Source of the DNA: CAYMCV01 sp964389005
GTDB taxonomy: Bacteria > Bacillota > Clostridia > Lachnospirales > Lachnospiraceae
Direction of reading: 5' to 3'
Length of the DNA stretch: 25,840 nucleotides
NCBI GenBank assembly: GCA_964389005.1
Contig: CAYMCV010000026.1
Coordinates: 1 to 25,840 of the forward strand
Made by a program: the position numbers and the translations under genes. Positions 1 to 8,145 of this stretch are shown here, one piece after another (positions within the stretch are counted from its first letter, which is position 1; every line of letters begins with the position of its first letter). The notes beneath the pieces are model-generated. The model was not told the DNA's origin, did not search any database, and saw only the letters and a program-made list of their open reading frames with translations.

Positions 1-430
1 GAAATTGGGTAAACATTTTATACCTATCGTGTCCTTGACATGGGGTACAGTTTAATACTTATGTAAACCAAACTGTCGATTTTTAGATTTAATCAGTGTT
101 GGCATACGGTAATTCCCAGTGCGGTCTTTACCAAGACCTGTCAGAAGATCAGACATCACCTGCCATCGCGAACAACTTACCTTGAGCATCTCATCGCGAA
201 CATCTCATCGTGAACATCTCACTGCGAACATTCCACCTTGAGTATTTCACCTCGAACATCTCACCTTGAACACCTCACCTAATAAAAATTAATCTATACA
301 TGTCAGCATCCTTCCATGATTAATAAAGACAAAATTCTCAATCACTGAAAGGTTTATCGAAAGCACAACGACAAACCCCCTAAAAATCACATTAAAATAT
401 GGTAATAATAGGAATCTCCAAAAAAGATTC
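1..430. other. Gene-free leader region
   Basis: No convincing gene is visible in these bases. Frames are short and lack ribosome binding sites. It contains a small perfect hairpin at 123-138 (GGTCTT, 4-base loop, AAGACC) without a following T run, the 14-base tandem repeat listed separately (171-280), and an AT-rich stretch from 281 to 430. A 6-base inverted repeat (GAATCT 412-417, AGATTC 425-430) ends exactly where the -35 box of the first gene begins, so it could be an operator, but nothing else supports that. Confidence 0.6.
171..280. repeat. 14-base direct tandem repeat, about 8 units
   Basis: Seven full units and one 12-base partial unit follow each other without spacers, starting at 171, 185, 199, 213, 227, 241, 255 and 269. 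The consensus is close to AACATCTCACCTTG. Units differ by a few bases each, and the last four positions alternate among CTTG, CGCG, CGTG, TGCG and CTCG. A diverged further unit may sit at 157-170. The period is not a multiple of three and no reading frame runs through it with a ribosome binding site, so it is probably non-coding. It is a minisatellite-like array, not CRISPR. Confidence 0.8.
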
Positions 431-459
431 TTAACAAATGAAACGTGCTGTGTTATGAT
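431..459 (+). promoter_or_regulatory. Promoter of the lactonase gene (extended -10)
   Basis: The -35 box is TTAACA (431-436), followed by a 17-base spacer and TATGAT (454-459), preceded by TGT, which gives an extended -10 (TGn). Transcription would start near 466. This rules out the upstream ATG at 455 as a translation start, because that codon lies inside the -10 box. Confidence 0.7.
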
Positions 460-499
460 TGATTTATATATGATTACAGGCAGAAACGGAGAGCTTACA

Positions 500-1549
500 G
501 TGAAAAAATACGTTGCATATGTTTCCACTTATACAATGAAGGGTAATCGTGGCATCATGATTTATGATGTTGATATGAAAGAAGGACGAATGGTTGAAAA
601 AGGAAGTGTTGAAATCACGAATTCTTCTTATCTTACAAGATCTCATGACGGACAATATCTGTATTCCATAACGGATTTGGGTGTTCAGGGATATCGTATT
701 CTACCGGACGGAATGTTGGAAAAGACCAATATGGCGTCCATCAACGGTATGCGCGGATGCTACTTATCGACAAGTTATGATGCCAAGTTTTTGTTTGTAG
801 CCGGTTATCATGACGGAAAAATTACGGTACTTAGATTACTTGGCGAAGGGTTGATCGGAGAAATCACGGATGAAATATATGTACAGGGATTCGGAAATGT
901 TGCAGATCGAAGTTTCCGTCCGCATGCAAATTGTGCAAAAGTATCGCGTGACAACCGTTTTTTGTTTGTGGCAGATGTCGGAACAGACCATGTGAATGTT
1001 TATGAATTGAATCAAACTACCGGCAAATTACGGCCGATTGATATTATCAGAAGCGAAATGAATTCCGGACCGAGACACATCGTTTTTTCGAGAAAGGGCA
1101 ATTACCTATATATCGTTCATGAAATTAAGAATACAGTTGATGTATATTCTTTCCGATTGGTCAATGATATGCCCGAATTCGAGCGTATTCAATCGATACC
1201 GACAATTAACGATTATCATGCGGAAGGTGCCATATCGAGTGCGTTGAAATTATCTAAGGACGGAAAGTATCTGGTTAGTTCCAATGCGGGTGACAATTCG
1301 GTAATCGTTTATGAAATAGACCAAAACAGCGGAATGTTATCGAAGAAACTATGTCTGCCAATCAGCGGCGATTATCCGAAAGATGCATCGTTGTTCCCGG
1401 ACAATCAACATTTGGTAAGTTTGAACCACGCATCCGGAACCATGACGTTTTTTAACGTCAATATGGAAAAAGGATTGCTTGCAATGAATACAAAGGAACT
1501 AAAAATAGAAAAACCCAATTGTATTATATTTCATGAGTTACAGGAATAA
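500..1549 (+). CDS. Lactonase family protein, 6-phosphogluconolactonase-like beta-propeller
   Basis: Predicted cytoplasmic seven-bladed beta-propeller of the YbhE/Pgl type (lactonase family PF10282). Family members hydrolyse 6-phosphogluconolactone in the pentose phosphate pathway, but many relatives are untested. The sequence shows regularly spaced blade repeats such as DNRFLFVADVGTDHVNVYEL and KGNYLYIVHEIKNTVDVYSF, plus conserved RPHA and GPRH stretches. The start chosen is GTG at 500, giving 349 residues, the usual family size. It has a good Shine-Dalgarno (GGAGAG, 488-493) six bases upstream. In-frame ATGs at 455 and 470 lack a binding site, and the first overlaps the promoter -10. The gene is probably first in its transcript and sits 20 bases before the carboxypeptidase gene. 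The fold is confident; the exact substrate is inferred. Confidence 0.85.
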   Translation: MKKYVAYVSTYTMKGNRGIMIYDVDMKEGRMVEKGSVEITNSSYLTRSHDGQYLYSITDLGVQGYRILPDGMLEKTNMASINGMRGCYLSTSYDAKFLFVAGYHDGKITVLRLLGEGLIGEITDEIYVQGFGNVADRSFRPHANCAKVSRDNRFLFVADVGTDHVNVYELNQTTGKLRPIDIIRSEMNSGPRHIVFSRKGNYLYIVHEIKNTVDVYSFRLVNDMPEFERIQSIPTINDYHAEGAISSALKLSKDGKYLVSSNAGDNSVIVYEIDQNSGMLSKKLCLPISGDYPKDASLFPDNQHLVSLNHASGTMTFFNVNMEKGLLAMNTKELKIEKPNCIIFHELQE

Positions 1550-1569
1550 ACTTGATTCAGGGGATTTTT

Positions 1570-2604
1570 ATGAGGAAAACACGGAAAGAAAAAGTCATTG
1601 GCGCAATGCTGAACTTCATAAAAAAGCACAAAATACTCAAGTACCCCATACTGGCAGTGATGACGATTTATTTATGTGTGGAATACATGATTGATTTTGT
1701 TGTCCGAAATCCCAGAAGACTGACAGGAATTGCAATGATTCCGTTTTTGTTTTTTATCGGAAGCAGTTTTACATATTTACCTGAGAATAATCCTCAAGAC
1801 GAAAGAGAAGTAACATCCGCAGTTCTTTTGGATGTTACCTACGCAGACGATGTTGACAGCGTGTATATCGATGATGTATATGAAATCGATGATAATGATG
1901 TTTTAGATGAAATCGGCGGAGCGAATTTTGATATGAATATTGAAGTGGATCGGTATTCTGCAGAAGATATTCTTATGGAGAACAAAGAGAAAACGACTGA
2001 GCAACATACAGAGGAATTTAAAGGCGAAACGGAACTTTCTGCCGATGATTGGAATTTATTGTTGATCAACAAGCAACATCCGGTTCCCGAGGATTATGAG
2101 TTTACGCTTGGAACGTTGATGGGAAGCGTGCAATGCGATGAACGTATATTTGACGACCTTTTGGCTATGTTGCAAGCGGCGAATGAAGACGGGATTAGTC
2201 TGTGGATTTGCTCTTCTTATCGTGATGAGAATCGTCAACAAATTCTGTTTGAAAGAAAAATCAAAAAATACATGGCAAATGGCTTATCCTATGCGGATGC
2301 CTATCGTAAAACATCGCAAACCGTTACGGTTCCGGGGGCAAGCGAACATCAGGTGGGATTGGCTTTTGATATAGTTACGGGAAGTCATACGGCATTAAAT
2401 GAGGCGTTCGGCGAAACAGAAGCCGGAATATGGCTGCGTGACAACAGTTATCGATACGGGTTTATCTTGCGTTACCCAAAAGGTAAAGAAGACATTACAG
2501 GTATTGCATATGAGCCGTGGCACTTTCGATATGTCGGTAAAGATGCGGCAGAGATCATCAAAGAAGAAGCATTATCATTAGAAGAATTAATCGACCGACT
2601 ATAA
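1570..2604 (+). CDS. VanY-type D-alanyl-D-alanine carboxypeptidase, membrane anchored
   Basis: Zinc peptidase of family M15B that removes the terminal D-Ala from peptidoglycan stem peptides outside the membrane. The 344-residue protein has a basic N-terminus, one or two hydrophobic segments within about residues 25-75, an acidic Asp/Glu-rich linker (about 80-155), then the catalytic domain. The zinc-binding signature SEHQVGLAFD lies at 258-267 (ligands H260 and D267) and EPWH at 315-318 gives the catalytic E315 and third ligand H318. ATG at 1570 was chosen because CAGGGGA lies five to six bases upstream. A TTG at 1552 with AGGA upstream is possible and would add six residues. It follows the lactonase gene closely. 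The unusually acidic linker is presumably a spacer to the wall. The family is certain; the physiological target is inferred. Confidence 0.9.
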   Translation: MRKTRKEKVIGAMLNFIKKHKILKYPILAVMTIYLCVEYMIDFVVRNPRRLTGIAMIPFLFFIGSSFTYLPENNPQDEREVTSAVLLDVTYADDVDSVYIDDVYEIDDNDVLDEIGGANFDMNIEVDRYSAEDILMENKEKTTEQHTEEFKGETELSADDWNLLLINKQHPVPEDYEFTLGTLMGSVQCDERIFDDLLAMLQAANEDGISLWICSSYRDENRQQILFERKIKKYMANGLSYADAYRKTSQTVTVPGASEHQVGLAFDIVTGSHTALNEAFGETEAGIWLRDNSYRYGFILRYPKGKEDITGIAYEPWHFRYVGKDAAEIIKEEALSLEELIDRL

Positions 2605-2656
2605 AAGGTGATTCGTAAGATAGCGGCGATTGTAATTAGATTTTGGAGGAATAGTA

Positions 2657-3802
2657 ATGTATCGGATAATTCATAATGACGGAAATGCCAAACGGGCTTG
2701 TTTTGAAACCGTTCACGGAACCATACAAACACCGGTATTTATGAATGTCGGTACGGTTGCGGCAATCAAAGGTGCGGTATCGACCGAAGATTTGGAAACA
2801 ATCAAGACACAAGTACAATTGTCGAACACATATCATCTGCATGTCAGACCGGGCGATGACATCGTACGTCAAATGGGCGGACTACATGAATTTATGTCTT
2901 GGAAGCGGCCCATTCTGACCGATTCCGGCGGATTCCAGGTTTTTTCATTGGCAGGACTTCGAAAGATCAAAGAAGAAGGCGTGTATTTTCAGTCACATAT
3001 TGATGGACGTAAGATTTTCATGGGACCGGAAGAAAGCATGCAGATTCAGTCCAATTTGGCGTCTACGATTGCAATGGCTTTTGACGAATGCCCACCGAGC
3101 AAAGCGGAACGAAGTTATGTACAAGATTCGGTGGAAAGAACAACGCGTTGGTTGCTTCGCTGCCAAGATGAAATGAAACGATTGAATTCGCTTGAGACGA
3201 CATTGAATCGTAATCAGCTGCTGTTTGCAATCAATCAAGGCGCTGTTTTTACGGATATTCGTGTGGAGCACGCCAAGGTAATTCGAGAAACGAATGCTGA
3301 CGGATATGCCATCGGCGGTTTGGCCGTTGGTGAAAGTCATGAAGAGATGTATCATGTCCTCGACGAAACGATTCCGTATTTACCGAAAGATAAACCGACA
3401 TACTTAATGGGCGTCGGTACGCCTGCAAATATTTTGGAAGCCGTGGAACGTGGCGTTGATTTCTTTGATTGTGTTTATCCTTCAAGAAACGGCAGACACG
3501 GTCATCTGTATACCAACGGCGGTAAAATCAATCTATTCAATGCCAAGTATGAAACAGATATGCGACCGATTGAGCCGGGGTGCGGTTGCCCAACGTGTAA
3601 AAGATACTCACGTGCATATATTCGACATTTGCTAAAAGCAAAAGAAATGTTGGGAATGCGCCTGTGTGTACTGCATAATCTCTGGTTTTACAATACAATG
3701 ATGGAAGAAATACGTCAGGCAATCGAAGCGGATTCTTATCGTTCATACAAGCAGAATAAACTTGAACGAATGAAAACAATAGCGGACGGAAACGATTTTT
3801 AA
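2657..3802 (+). CDS. tgt: tRNA-guanine transglycosylase (queuosine pathway)
   Basis: Exchanges guanine 34 for preQ1 (or queuine) in tRNAs with GUN anticodons. The 381-residue length is typical of bacterial TGT. Visible motifs are DSGGFQVFSL with the general-base Asp at D89, MAFDEC with C145, GGLAVGE, the nucleophile D271 in DCVYPSRNGRHGH, and the zinc site CGCPTC (C309, C311, C314) with H340 in VLHNL. The GGLAVGE and DEC residues match the preQ1-type bacterial enzyme rather than the eukaryotic queuine type. The loop after the nucleophile reads YPSRNGRHG where well-known bacterial enzymes read MPTRNARNG, so this may be a clostridial subgroup. The start is supported by GGAGGA six bases upstream. 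It precedes yajC, a very common bacterial arrangement. No other queuosine gene is in the window. Confidence 0.95.
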   Translation: MYRIIHNDGNAKRACFETVHGTIQTPVFMNVGTVAAIKGAVSTEDLETIKTQVQLSNTYHLHVRPGDDIVRQMGGLHEFMSWKRPILTDSGGFQVFSLAGLRKIKEEGVYFQSHIDGRKIFMGPEESMQIQSNLASTIAMAFDECPPSKAERSYVQDSVERTTRWLLRCQDEMKRLNSLETTLNRNQLLFAINQGAVFTDIRVEHAKVIRETNADGYAIGGLAVGESHEEMYHVLDETIPYLPKDKPTYLMGVGTPANILEAVERGVDFFDCVYPSRNGRHGHLYTNGGKINLFNAKYETDMRPIEPGCGCPTCKRYSRAYIRHLLKAKEMLGMRLCVLHNLWFYNTMMEEIRQAIEADSYRSYKQNKLERMKTIADGNDF

Positions 3803-3823
3803 CAGTTTCTTTATAGAAATTAC

Positions 3824-3852
3824 TTGCTGTACGATAAATATTTGTGTATGAT
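3824..3852 (+). promoter_or_regulatory. Promoter upstream of yajC
   Basis: TTGCTG (3824-3829), a 17-base spacer and TATGAT (3847-3852) form a sigma-A type promoter in the gap after tgt. Transcription would begin near 3859, about 26 bases before the yajC start. It suggests yajC can be expressed separately from tgt. Confidence 0.65.
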
Positions 3853-3884
3853 AAGAAGGACATGTATCAGAATGGAGGAATATA

Positions 3885-4223
3885 ATGGAATTATTATTAA
3901 CAGCTACGGCTGACGCAGCAACAGAGACAGCCGGCGTGACGGGCGGATTTGGTATTTGGACAACAGTGATTTATGCAGTATTGATTATCGGATTTATGTA
4001 TCTTATTCTTTTTCGTCCGCAAAAGAAAGAGCAGAAACGATTAAAAGAAATGATGGCTTCCATGGAAATCGGAGACAGTGTTGTAACAACAGGAGGCTTT
4101 TACGGTGTCATCATTGATGTGACGGAAGAAGATGTTATCGTTGAATTCGGCAGCAATAAGAATTGCCGTATACCAATGAAAAAAAGTGCAATCGCTCAGA
4201 TTGAGAAAGCAACAACAGAATAG
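3885..4223 (+). CDS. yajC: Preprotein translocase subunit YajC
   Basis: Small accessory membrane protein associated with the SecDF part of the Sec translocon. The 112-residue protein has a short outside N-terminus, one transmembrane helix at about residues 24-44 ending in the family hallmark LFRPQKKEQKR, and a cytoplasmic beta-rich domain with GDSVVTTGGFYG and IPMKKSAI. Size and motifs match YajC well. The start is supported by GGAGG (3874-3878) six bases before the ATG. tgt lies upstream, the classic neighbour, but secD and secF do not follow; an L,D-transpeptidase gene does. A promoter lies directly upstream and a hairpin directly downstream, so it may form a single-gene transcript. Confidence 0.93.
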   Translation: MELLLTATADAATETAGVTGGFGIWTTVIYAVLIIGFMYLILFRPQKKEQKRLKEMMASMEIGDSVVTTGGFYGVIIDVTEEDVIVEFGSNKNCRIPMKKSAIAQIEKATTE

Positions 4224-4249
4224 TCTTGCATTTCGGACCAAAAATTATT

Positions 4250-4275
4250 AGGGCGTATTTGTTTTTACGCCCTTT
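4250..4275 (+). terminator. Hairpin after yajC, candidate terminator
   Basis: An 8-base perfect stem (AGGGCGTA with TACGCCCT) around an 8-base T-rich loop, followed by only TTT. The short T run makes termination partial at best. It lies 15 bases before the next ATG, so it may also attenuate read-through into the L,D-transpeptidase gene. Confidence 0.5.
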
Positions 4276-4290
4276 AAGATTGGGGAGTAT

Positions 4291-5694
4291 ATGAAAAAAC
4301 GAGCCGGTCTGTATATCACAATAGGTTGTCTGACACCGATGATTATGATCGGTGTTCTTTATGTGGCTTTGGCTTGTTATTATTCGGATGGCTTTTCCTA
4401 CGGTACGTGGGTAAATGGCGTTTATTGCACAGGTAAAAGTGTGGAAGCAATCAATACGGAATTACTGATGGGCGAGTATTACGATCAGCTCGAAATCATT
4501 GATAAAAATGGTAAGCATTACTATATTGATGGTGAGACTATACAATATTCATATGACTACACAGCAACGCTTACAAATATTCAAAATCAACAGAATCCAT
4601 TTTTTTGGGGAACCAACTTGATTCGCAATGACTTTCGAAGAATTTCGGCAGATGTTTCATTCGATGCCGATTTACTTGCGTCGGAATTGCTGAAGTTTCA
4701 ATTTATGCATGAAGATTTATATGATGAATCCAATGAAGTCACCATACAGAAAACCGAGGACGGTTATGTACTGAATGATGAAACCAAGGAACTGCTGGTC
4801 AAAGAAAAAGCAATCACGATTATTTGTGATGCATTGAATGAAGGAAAAACAAGCATTGATCTGAAAGAATCTCTTTGTTATGAAGATTTGCCTGTATCGA
4901 TTAAGGCACAGGAGCAGTATGATTTATTTGATAAAATAGCCGAATTTCAGGATTTCACATTGACTTATCAGATGGGTGAAACTCAGGAGTTGGTTGATTC
5001 CGGCGTGGTAAGCGAATGGATTTTGTTGGACGATAAAGGAAAATTCGCATTTGATGATGTCGGAAGATTACAGTTGGACGAATCCAAAATACGTGAGTAT
5101 GTCAACAGTTTGGGCGAGAAGTATGATACATTGAACCGTACGCGCGAGTTTATGTCGACAAGGGGAGACGTAATAACAATTGAGGGCGGTACATACGGAA
5201 ATGATTTGGATGAAGATGCGGAATTTGAATTCTTAAAAGAGGCATTTATCCATGATGCTACGGGACAGACAAGAGAGCCTGAGTACATTGTGAAAGCTAA
5301 AAATCAAGGAGAAGACGATATTGGCGGTACATACATAGAAGTTGATATGTCTCTTCAACGCCTATATTATTATGAAGATTATGATATTGTCATCGATAGC
5401 CCGGTTGTAACCGGGAATTTAAGAACCAAATGCGGGACACCGGTGAAAGTGTGCTATATTTACTATAAACAAAAAAATCGTACGTTACGCGGAGAGGGTT
5501 ACAGTTCATTTGTTTATTATTGGATGGCGGTATATAAGAATATCGGATTACATGATGCCACATGGAGAGATAAATTCGGAGGCGAAATCTATAAAACAAA
5601 CGGTTCTCACGGTTGTATCAATTTACCGAAAAATGTTGCGAAAGAGTTATATGAACGCGCGGAGAAAGGGACACCTGTGATTATGTTTTATTGA
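4291..5694 (+). CDS. L,D-transpeptidase with N-terminal peptidoglycan-binding region
   Basis: Extracytoplasmic enzyme that makes 3-3 peptidoglycan cross-links or attaches proteins to the wall. The 467-residue protein has an N-terminal signal anchor (about residues 5-30), a long region resembling the PG_binding_4 domains that precede such enzymes in clostridia (about 40-340), and a C-terminal YkuD domain (about 345-467). The catalytic signature HDATW...SHGCINLP carries H440 and the nucleophile C442. The C-terminus ends shortly after the domain, as is usual. The start is supported by GGGGAG just upstream of the ATG. Together with the VanY-type enzyme at 1570-2604 this segment holds two wall-remodelling enzymes: the carboxypeptidase creates tetrapeptides, the donor substrate of L,D-transpeptidases. 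That link is inferred from family knowledge. Confidence 0.92.
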   Translation: MKKRAGLYITIGCLTPMIMIGVLYVALACYYSDGFSYGTWVNGVYCTGKSVEAINTELLMGEYYDQLEIIDKNGKHYYIDGETIQYSYDYTATLTNIQNQQNPFFWGTNLIRNDFRRISADVSFDADLLASELLKFQFMHEDLYDESNEVTIQKTEDGYVLNDETKELLVKEKAITIICDALNEGKTSIDLKESLCYEDLPVSIKAQEQYDLFDKIAEFQDFTLTYQMGETQELVDSGVVSEWILLDDKGKFAFDDVGRLQLDESKIREYVNSLGEKYDTLNRTREFMSTRGDVITIEGGTYGNDLDEDAEFEFLKEAFIHDATGQTREPEYIVKAKNQGEDDIGGTYIEVDMSLQRLYYYEDYDIVIDSPVVTGNLRTKCGTPVKVCYIYYKQKNRTLRGEGYSSFVYYWMAVYKNIGLHDATWRDKFGGEIYKTNGSHGCINLPKNVAKELYERAEKGTPVIMFY

Positions 5695-5764
5695 TTCCTG
5701 TTTCATATCTATGGTTACATACAAAAAATTGTGAAAAAATTATCATGTTTCTGCTATTTTTTCG

Positions 5765-5793
5765 TTGACGAATAGACTTTTGAATTGTAAAAT
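5765..5793 (+). promoter_or_regulatory. Promoter of serC-serA
   Basis: TTGACG (5765-5770), a 17-base spacer and TAAAAT (5788-5793) are close to the sigma-A consensus. The expected start near 5800 leaves a leader of about 38 bases, too short for a T-box or riboswitch, and none is visible between 5695 and 5837. Confidence 0.75.
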
Positions 5794-5837
5794 GGTGGAT
5801 GTGATGTATCAAAAACAAGGCATCAAAGGAGGAGAAC

Positions 5838-6935
5838 ATGTCTAGAGTATATAATTTCTCAGCAGGTCCGGCTGTATTACCGGAAGAAGTATTAAAAGAA
5901 GCGGCAGACGAAATGCTGGATTACAAAGGAACCGGTATGTCTGTTATGGAGATGAGTCATCGTTCCAAACCATTTGAAACAATTATCAAAGAAGCGGAAG
6001 CTGATTTACGTGAACTGATGAACATTCCGGATAATTACAAAGTACTCTTTTTACAGGGTGGTGCATGGCAGCAATTCGCAATGATTCCGATGAACTTAAT
6101 GAAGAATAAAGTTGCGGATTACATTGTAACCGGACAGTGGGCAAAGAAAGCTTATCAAGAAGCAAGCAAGTATGGAAAAGCAAACAAGATTGCGTCTTCC
6201 GAAGATAAGACGTTCACGTACATACCTGATTGTTCAGACCTTCCGATTTCCGAAGATGCCGATTATGTATATATTTGCGAGAATAATACAATCTACGGCA
6301 CCAAATTCAAAGAATTACCGAATACCAAAGGAAAAGATTTGGTAGCGGATGTATCCAGTTGCTTTTTATCTGAACCGGTTGATGTCAGCAAATATGCAGT
6401 CATCTATGGCGGCGTTCAGAAGAACATCGGACCTGCAGGCGTTGTTATTGTAATCATCAGAGAAGACTTGATTACAGATGACGTACTTCCGGGAACACCG
6501 ACAATGCTAAAATACAAAACACAGGCAGACGCTGAATCTTTATTCAACACGCCTCCCGCATATGGCATCTATATCTGCGGAAAAGTCTTCAAATGGTTGA
6601 AGAAACGCGGCGGACTTGAGGCAATGAAAGAATACAATGAGAAAAAAGCAAAGATTCTCTATGATTTCCTTGATGAGAGCAAATTATTCAAGGGAACTGT
6701 TGAGAAGAAAGATCGTTCTTTAATGAACGTATGTTTTGTGATGGCTGAGGAGTATAAGGAGTNNNNNNNNNNAAAATTCGTAAAAGAAGCAAAAGCAGCA
6801 GGATTTGAGAACTTAAAAGGACACAGAAGTGTTGGCGGTATGCGTGCAAGCATTTATAACGCAATGCCGATTGAAGGTGTTGAAAAGTTGGTAGAATTCA
6901 TGAAGAACTTTGAGAAGGAGAACGCAAATGTTTAA
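5838..6935 (+). CDS. serC: Phosphoserine aminotransferase
   Basis: PLP enzyme that converts 3-phosphohydroxypyruvate and glutamate to phosphoserine, the second step of serine synthesis. It begins with the family start NFSAGPAVLPEEVL, carries LFLQGGAWQQFAMIP near residue 70, and the PLP lysine K195 in GGVQKNIGPAG. The C-terminal GHRSVGGMRASIYNAMP motif is present. Length is 365 residues counting four unknown residues from the 10-base gap at 6763-6772, about the family norm. The frame continues correctly across the gap, so the gap size is probably near true. The start is supported by AAAGGAGGAG just upstream. The last bases overlap serA by eight bases, which suggests translational coupling. Confidence 0.95.
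   Translation: MSRVYNFSAGPAVLPEEVLKEAADEMLDYKGTGMSVMEMSHRSKPFETIIKEAEADLRELMNIPDNYKVLFLQGGAWQQFAMIPMNLMKNKVADYIVTGQWAKKAYQEASKYGKANKIASSEDKTFTYIPDCSDLPISEDADYVYICENNTIYGTKFKELPNTKGKDLVADVSSCFLSEPVDVSKYAVIYGGVQKNIGPAGVVIVIIREDLITDDVLPGTPTMLKYKTQADAESLFNTPPAYGIYICGKVFKWLKKRGGLEAMKEYNEKKAKILYDFLDESKLFKGTVEKKDRSLMNVCFVMAEEYKEXXXXKFVKEAKAAGFENLKGHRSVGGMRASIYNAMPIEGVEKLVEFMKNFEKENANV
6763..6772. other. Assembly gap of 10 N inside serC
   Basis: Ten unknown bases. The serC frame is intact on both sides when exactly ten bases are counted, replacing about four codons in a variable region between MNVCFVMAEEYKE and the following helix. A real frameshift here cannot be excluded from this sequence. Confidence 0.95.
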
Positions 6936-8091
6936 GTATCATTGCTTAAATCCGATAGCACAAGTCGGATTGGATAGATTTAACGAGAATTATACCAAAA
7001 CAGAAGATATCAATGAAGCAGAAGGCATTCTTGTCAGAAGTGCCGCTATGCATGAGATTGAGTTTTCTGATGCGCTTTTGGCTATCGCCAGAGCAGGTGC
7101 AGGTGTTAACAATATTCCTTTGGATCGTTGCGCGGAGAAAGGTATCGTTGTATTCAATACACCCGGCGCTAACGCAAACGGTGTAAAGGAATTGGTTATT
7201 GCAGGTATGCTTTTAGCCTCAAGAGACATCGTTTCCGGAATCAATTGGGTATCAGCCAATGCCGGTGACGAAGGAATTGCCAAAGCAGCAGAAAAAGAAA
7301 AGAAGAAATTTGCAGGTACCGAAATTCAGGACAAGAAACTCGGCATCATCGGTTTGGGTGCTATCGGTGTAAAAGTAGCCAACGTTGCGAAGTCTCTCGG
7401 CATGGAAGTATACGGATATGACCCTTATGTATCTGTTGATGCAGCTTGGAACTTAAGCAGAGACGTAAAACACGTGTTAAATGTTGATGAAATCTATGAG
7501 AACTGTGATTTTATCACAATTCATGTTCCTTTAATGGATGCAACCAAAGGCATGATCAATAAAGATGCCATTGATAAAATGAAAGACGGTGTCATCATCA
7601 TGAACTTTGCAAGAGATTTACTTGCAAACGAAAGTGATATCATCGCGGCAATCAAAGAAGGTAAAGTTAAGAAGTATGTTTCTGATTTCCCGAATGCCAC
7701 AACCGCAGGACAGGATGGTTGTATCGTAATCCCGCATCTTGGTGCTTCAACGGAAGAATCCGAAGATAATTGTGCCAAGATGGCAGTAAAAGAGATGAAG
7801 AATTATCTTGAAAACGGTAACATCATCAACAGTGTAAATTATCCGAACTGTGATATGGGTGTATGCAATCAGGCAGGTCGTGTTGCAATATTCCACAAAA
7901 ATATTGCTAATATGATTACGAAATTCACGGCATGCTTCGGTGATGAAGGAATTAACATTACCGACATGATGAACAAGTCCAAAGGTGAAGTCGCATATAC
8001 GATGCTTGACGTTGAATCAGGCGCAACAGATGAAATCATGTCAAAACTTTCTGCAATTGAAGGTGTATTCCGTGTTCGTAAAGTAAAATAA
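6928..8091 (+). CDS. serA: D-3-phosphoglycerate dehydrogenase with ACT domain
   Basis: NAD-dependent first step of serine synthesis. The 387-residue protein has a substrate-binding part, a Rossmann domain with GLGAIG at 142-147, the catalytic Arg R229 in NFARD, the catalytic His H270 in IPHLGAST, and a C-terminal ACT domain (about 318-387), normally a serine-sensing module. The ATG at 6928 was chosen because AAGGAG (6915-6920) lies seven bases upstream; it overlaps the serC end. An in-frame TTG at 6910 is less likely. The segment between R229 and H270, where textbook enzymes carry the catalytic Glu in an EP motif, reads SDFPNATTAGQDG and shows no equivalent Glu. This looks like a distinct PGDH subgroup rather than a broken gene. 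Confidence 0.93.
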   Translation: MFKYHCLNPIAQVGLDRFNENYTKTEDINEAEGILVRSAAMHEIEFSDALLAIARAGAGVNNIPLDRCAEKGIVVFNTPGANANGVKELVIAGMLLASRDIVSGINWVSANAGDEGIAKAAEKEKKKFAGTEIQDKKLGIIGLGAIGVKVANVAKSLGMEVYGYDPYVSVDAAWNLSRDVKHVLNVDEIYENCDFITIHVPLMDATKGMINKDAIDKMKDGVIIMNFARDLLANESDIIAAIKEGKVKKYVSDFPNATTAGQDGCIVIPHLGASTEESEDNCAKMAVKEMKNYLENGNIINSVNYPNCDMGVCNQAGRVAIFHKNIANMITKFTACFGDEGINITDMMNKSKGEVAYTMLDVESGATDEIMSKLSAIEGVFRVRKVK

Positions 8092-8114
8092 GATTCGTAG
8101 TTTTTTAACTTCAA

Positions 8115-8145
8115 AAGCCCCTTGATTCTCATAATCGAGGGGCTT
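8115..8145 (+). terminator. Strong hairpin after serA
   Basis: A 13-pair stem (8115-8127 with 8133-8145), perfect except for one G-U pair, around a 5-base loop. On the + strand it is followed by ATAATG, not a T run; on the - strand it is followed by TTTT. It ends 54 bases after the serA stop, so it probably protects or ends the serA transcript. It also overlaps a promoter, described separately. Confidence 0.6.

Noticed and set aside
2..55. A 17-codon open tail at the window start ending in TAA, possibly the end of an upstream gene
   Set aside because: Too short to judge without the preceding sequence; another frame is open nearly as long.
35..61. TTGACA at 35-40 as a promoter
   Set aside because: The nearest -10-like sequence (TACTTA, 56-61) is only 15 bases away and no gene follows for over 400 bases.
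171..280. The tandem repeat as a possible CRISPR array
   Set aside because: Units are 14 bases and directly adjacent with no unique spacers, and no cas gene is present.
289..528. A 79-codon hydrophobic frame on the - strand at the start of the window
   Set aside because: It overlaps the lactonase promoter and start, has no convincing ribosome binding site, and looks like the reverse reading of AT-rich DNA.
5731..5765. An A/T-only inverted repeat upstream of serC as a terminator for the L,D-transpeptidase gene
   Set aside because: The stem has almost no GC pairs and the loop is long, so stable folding is unlikely.
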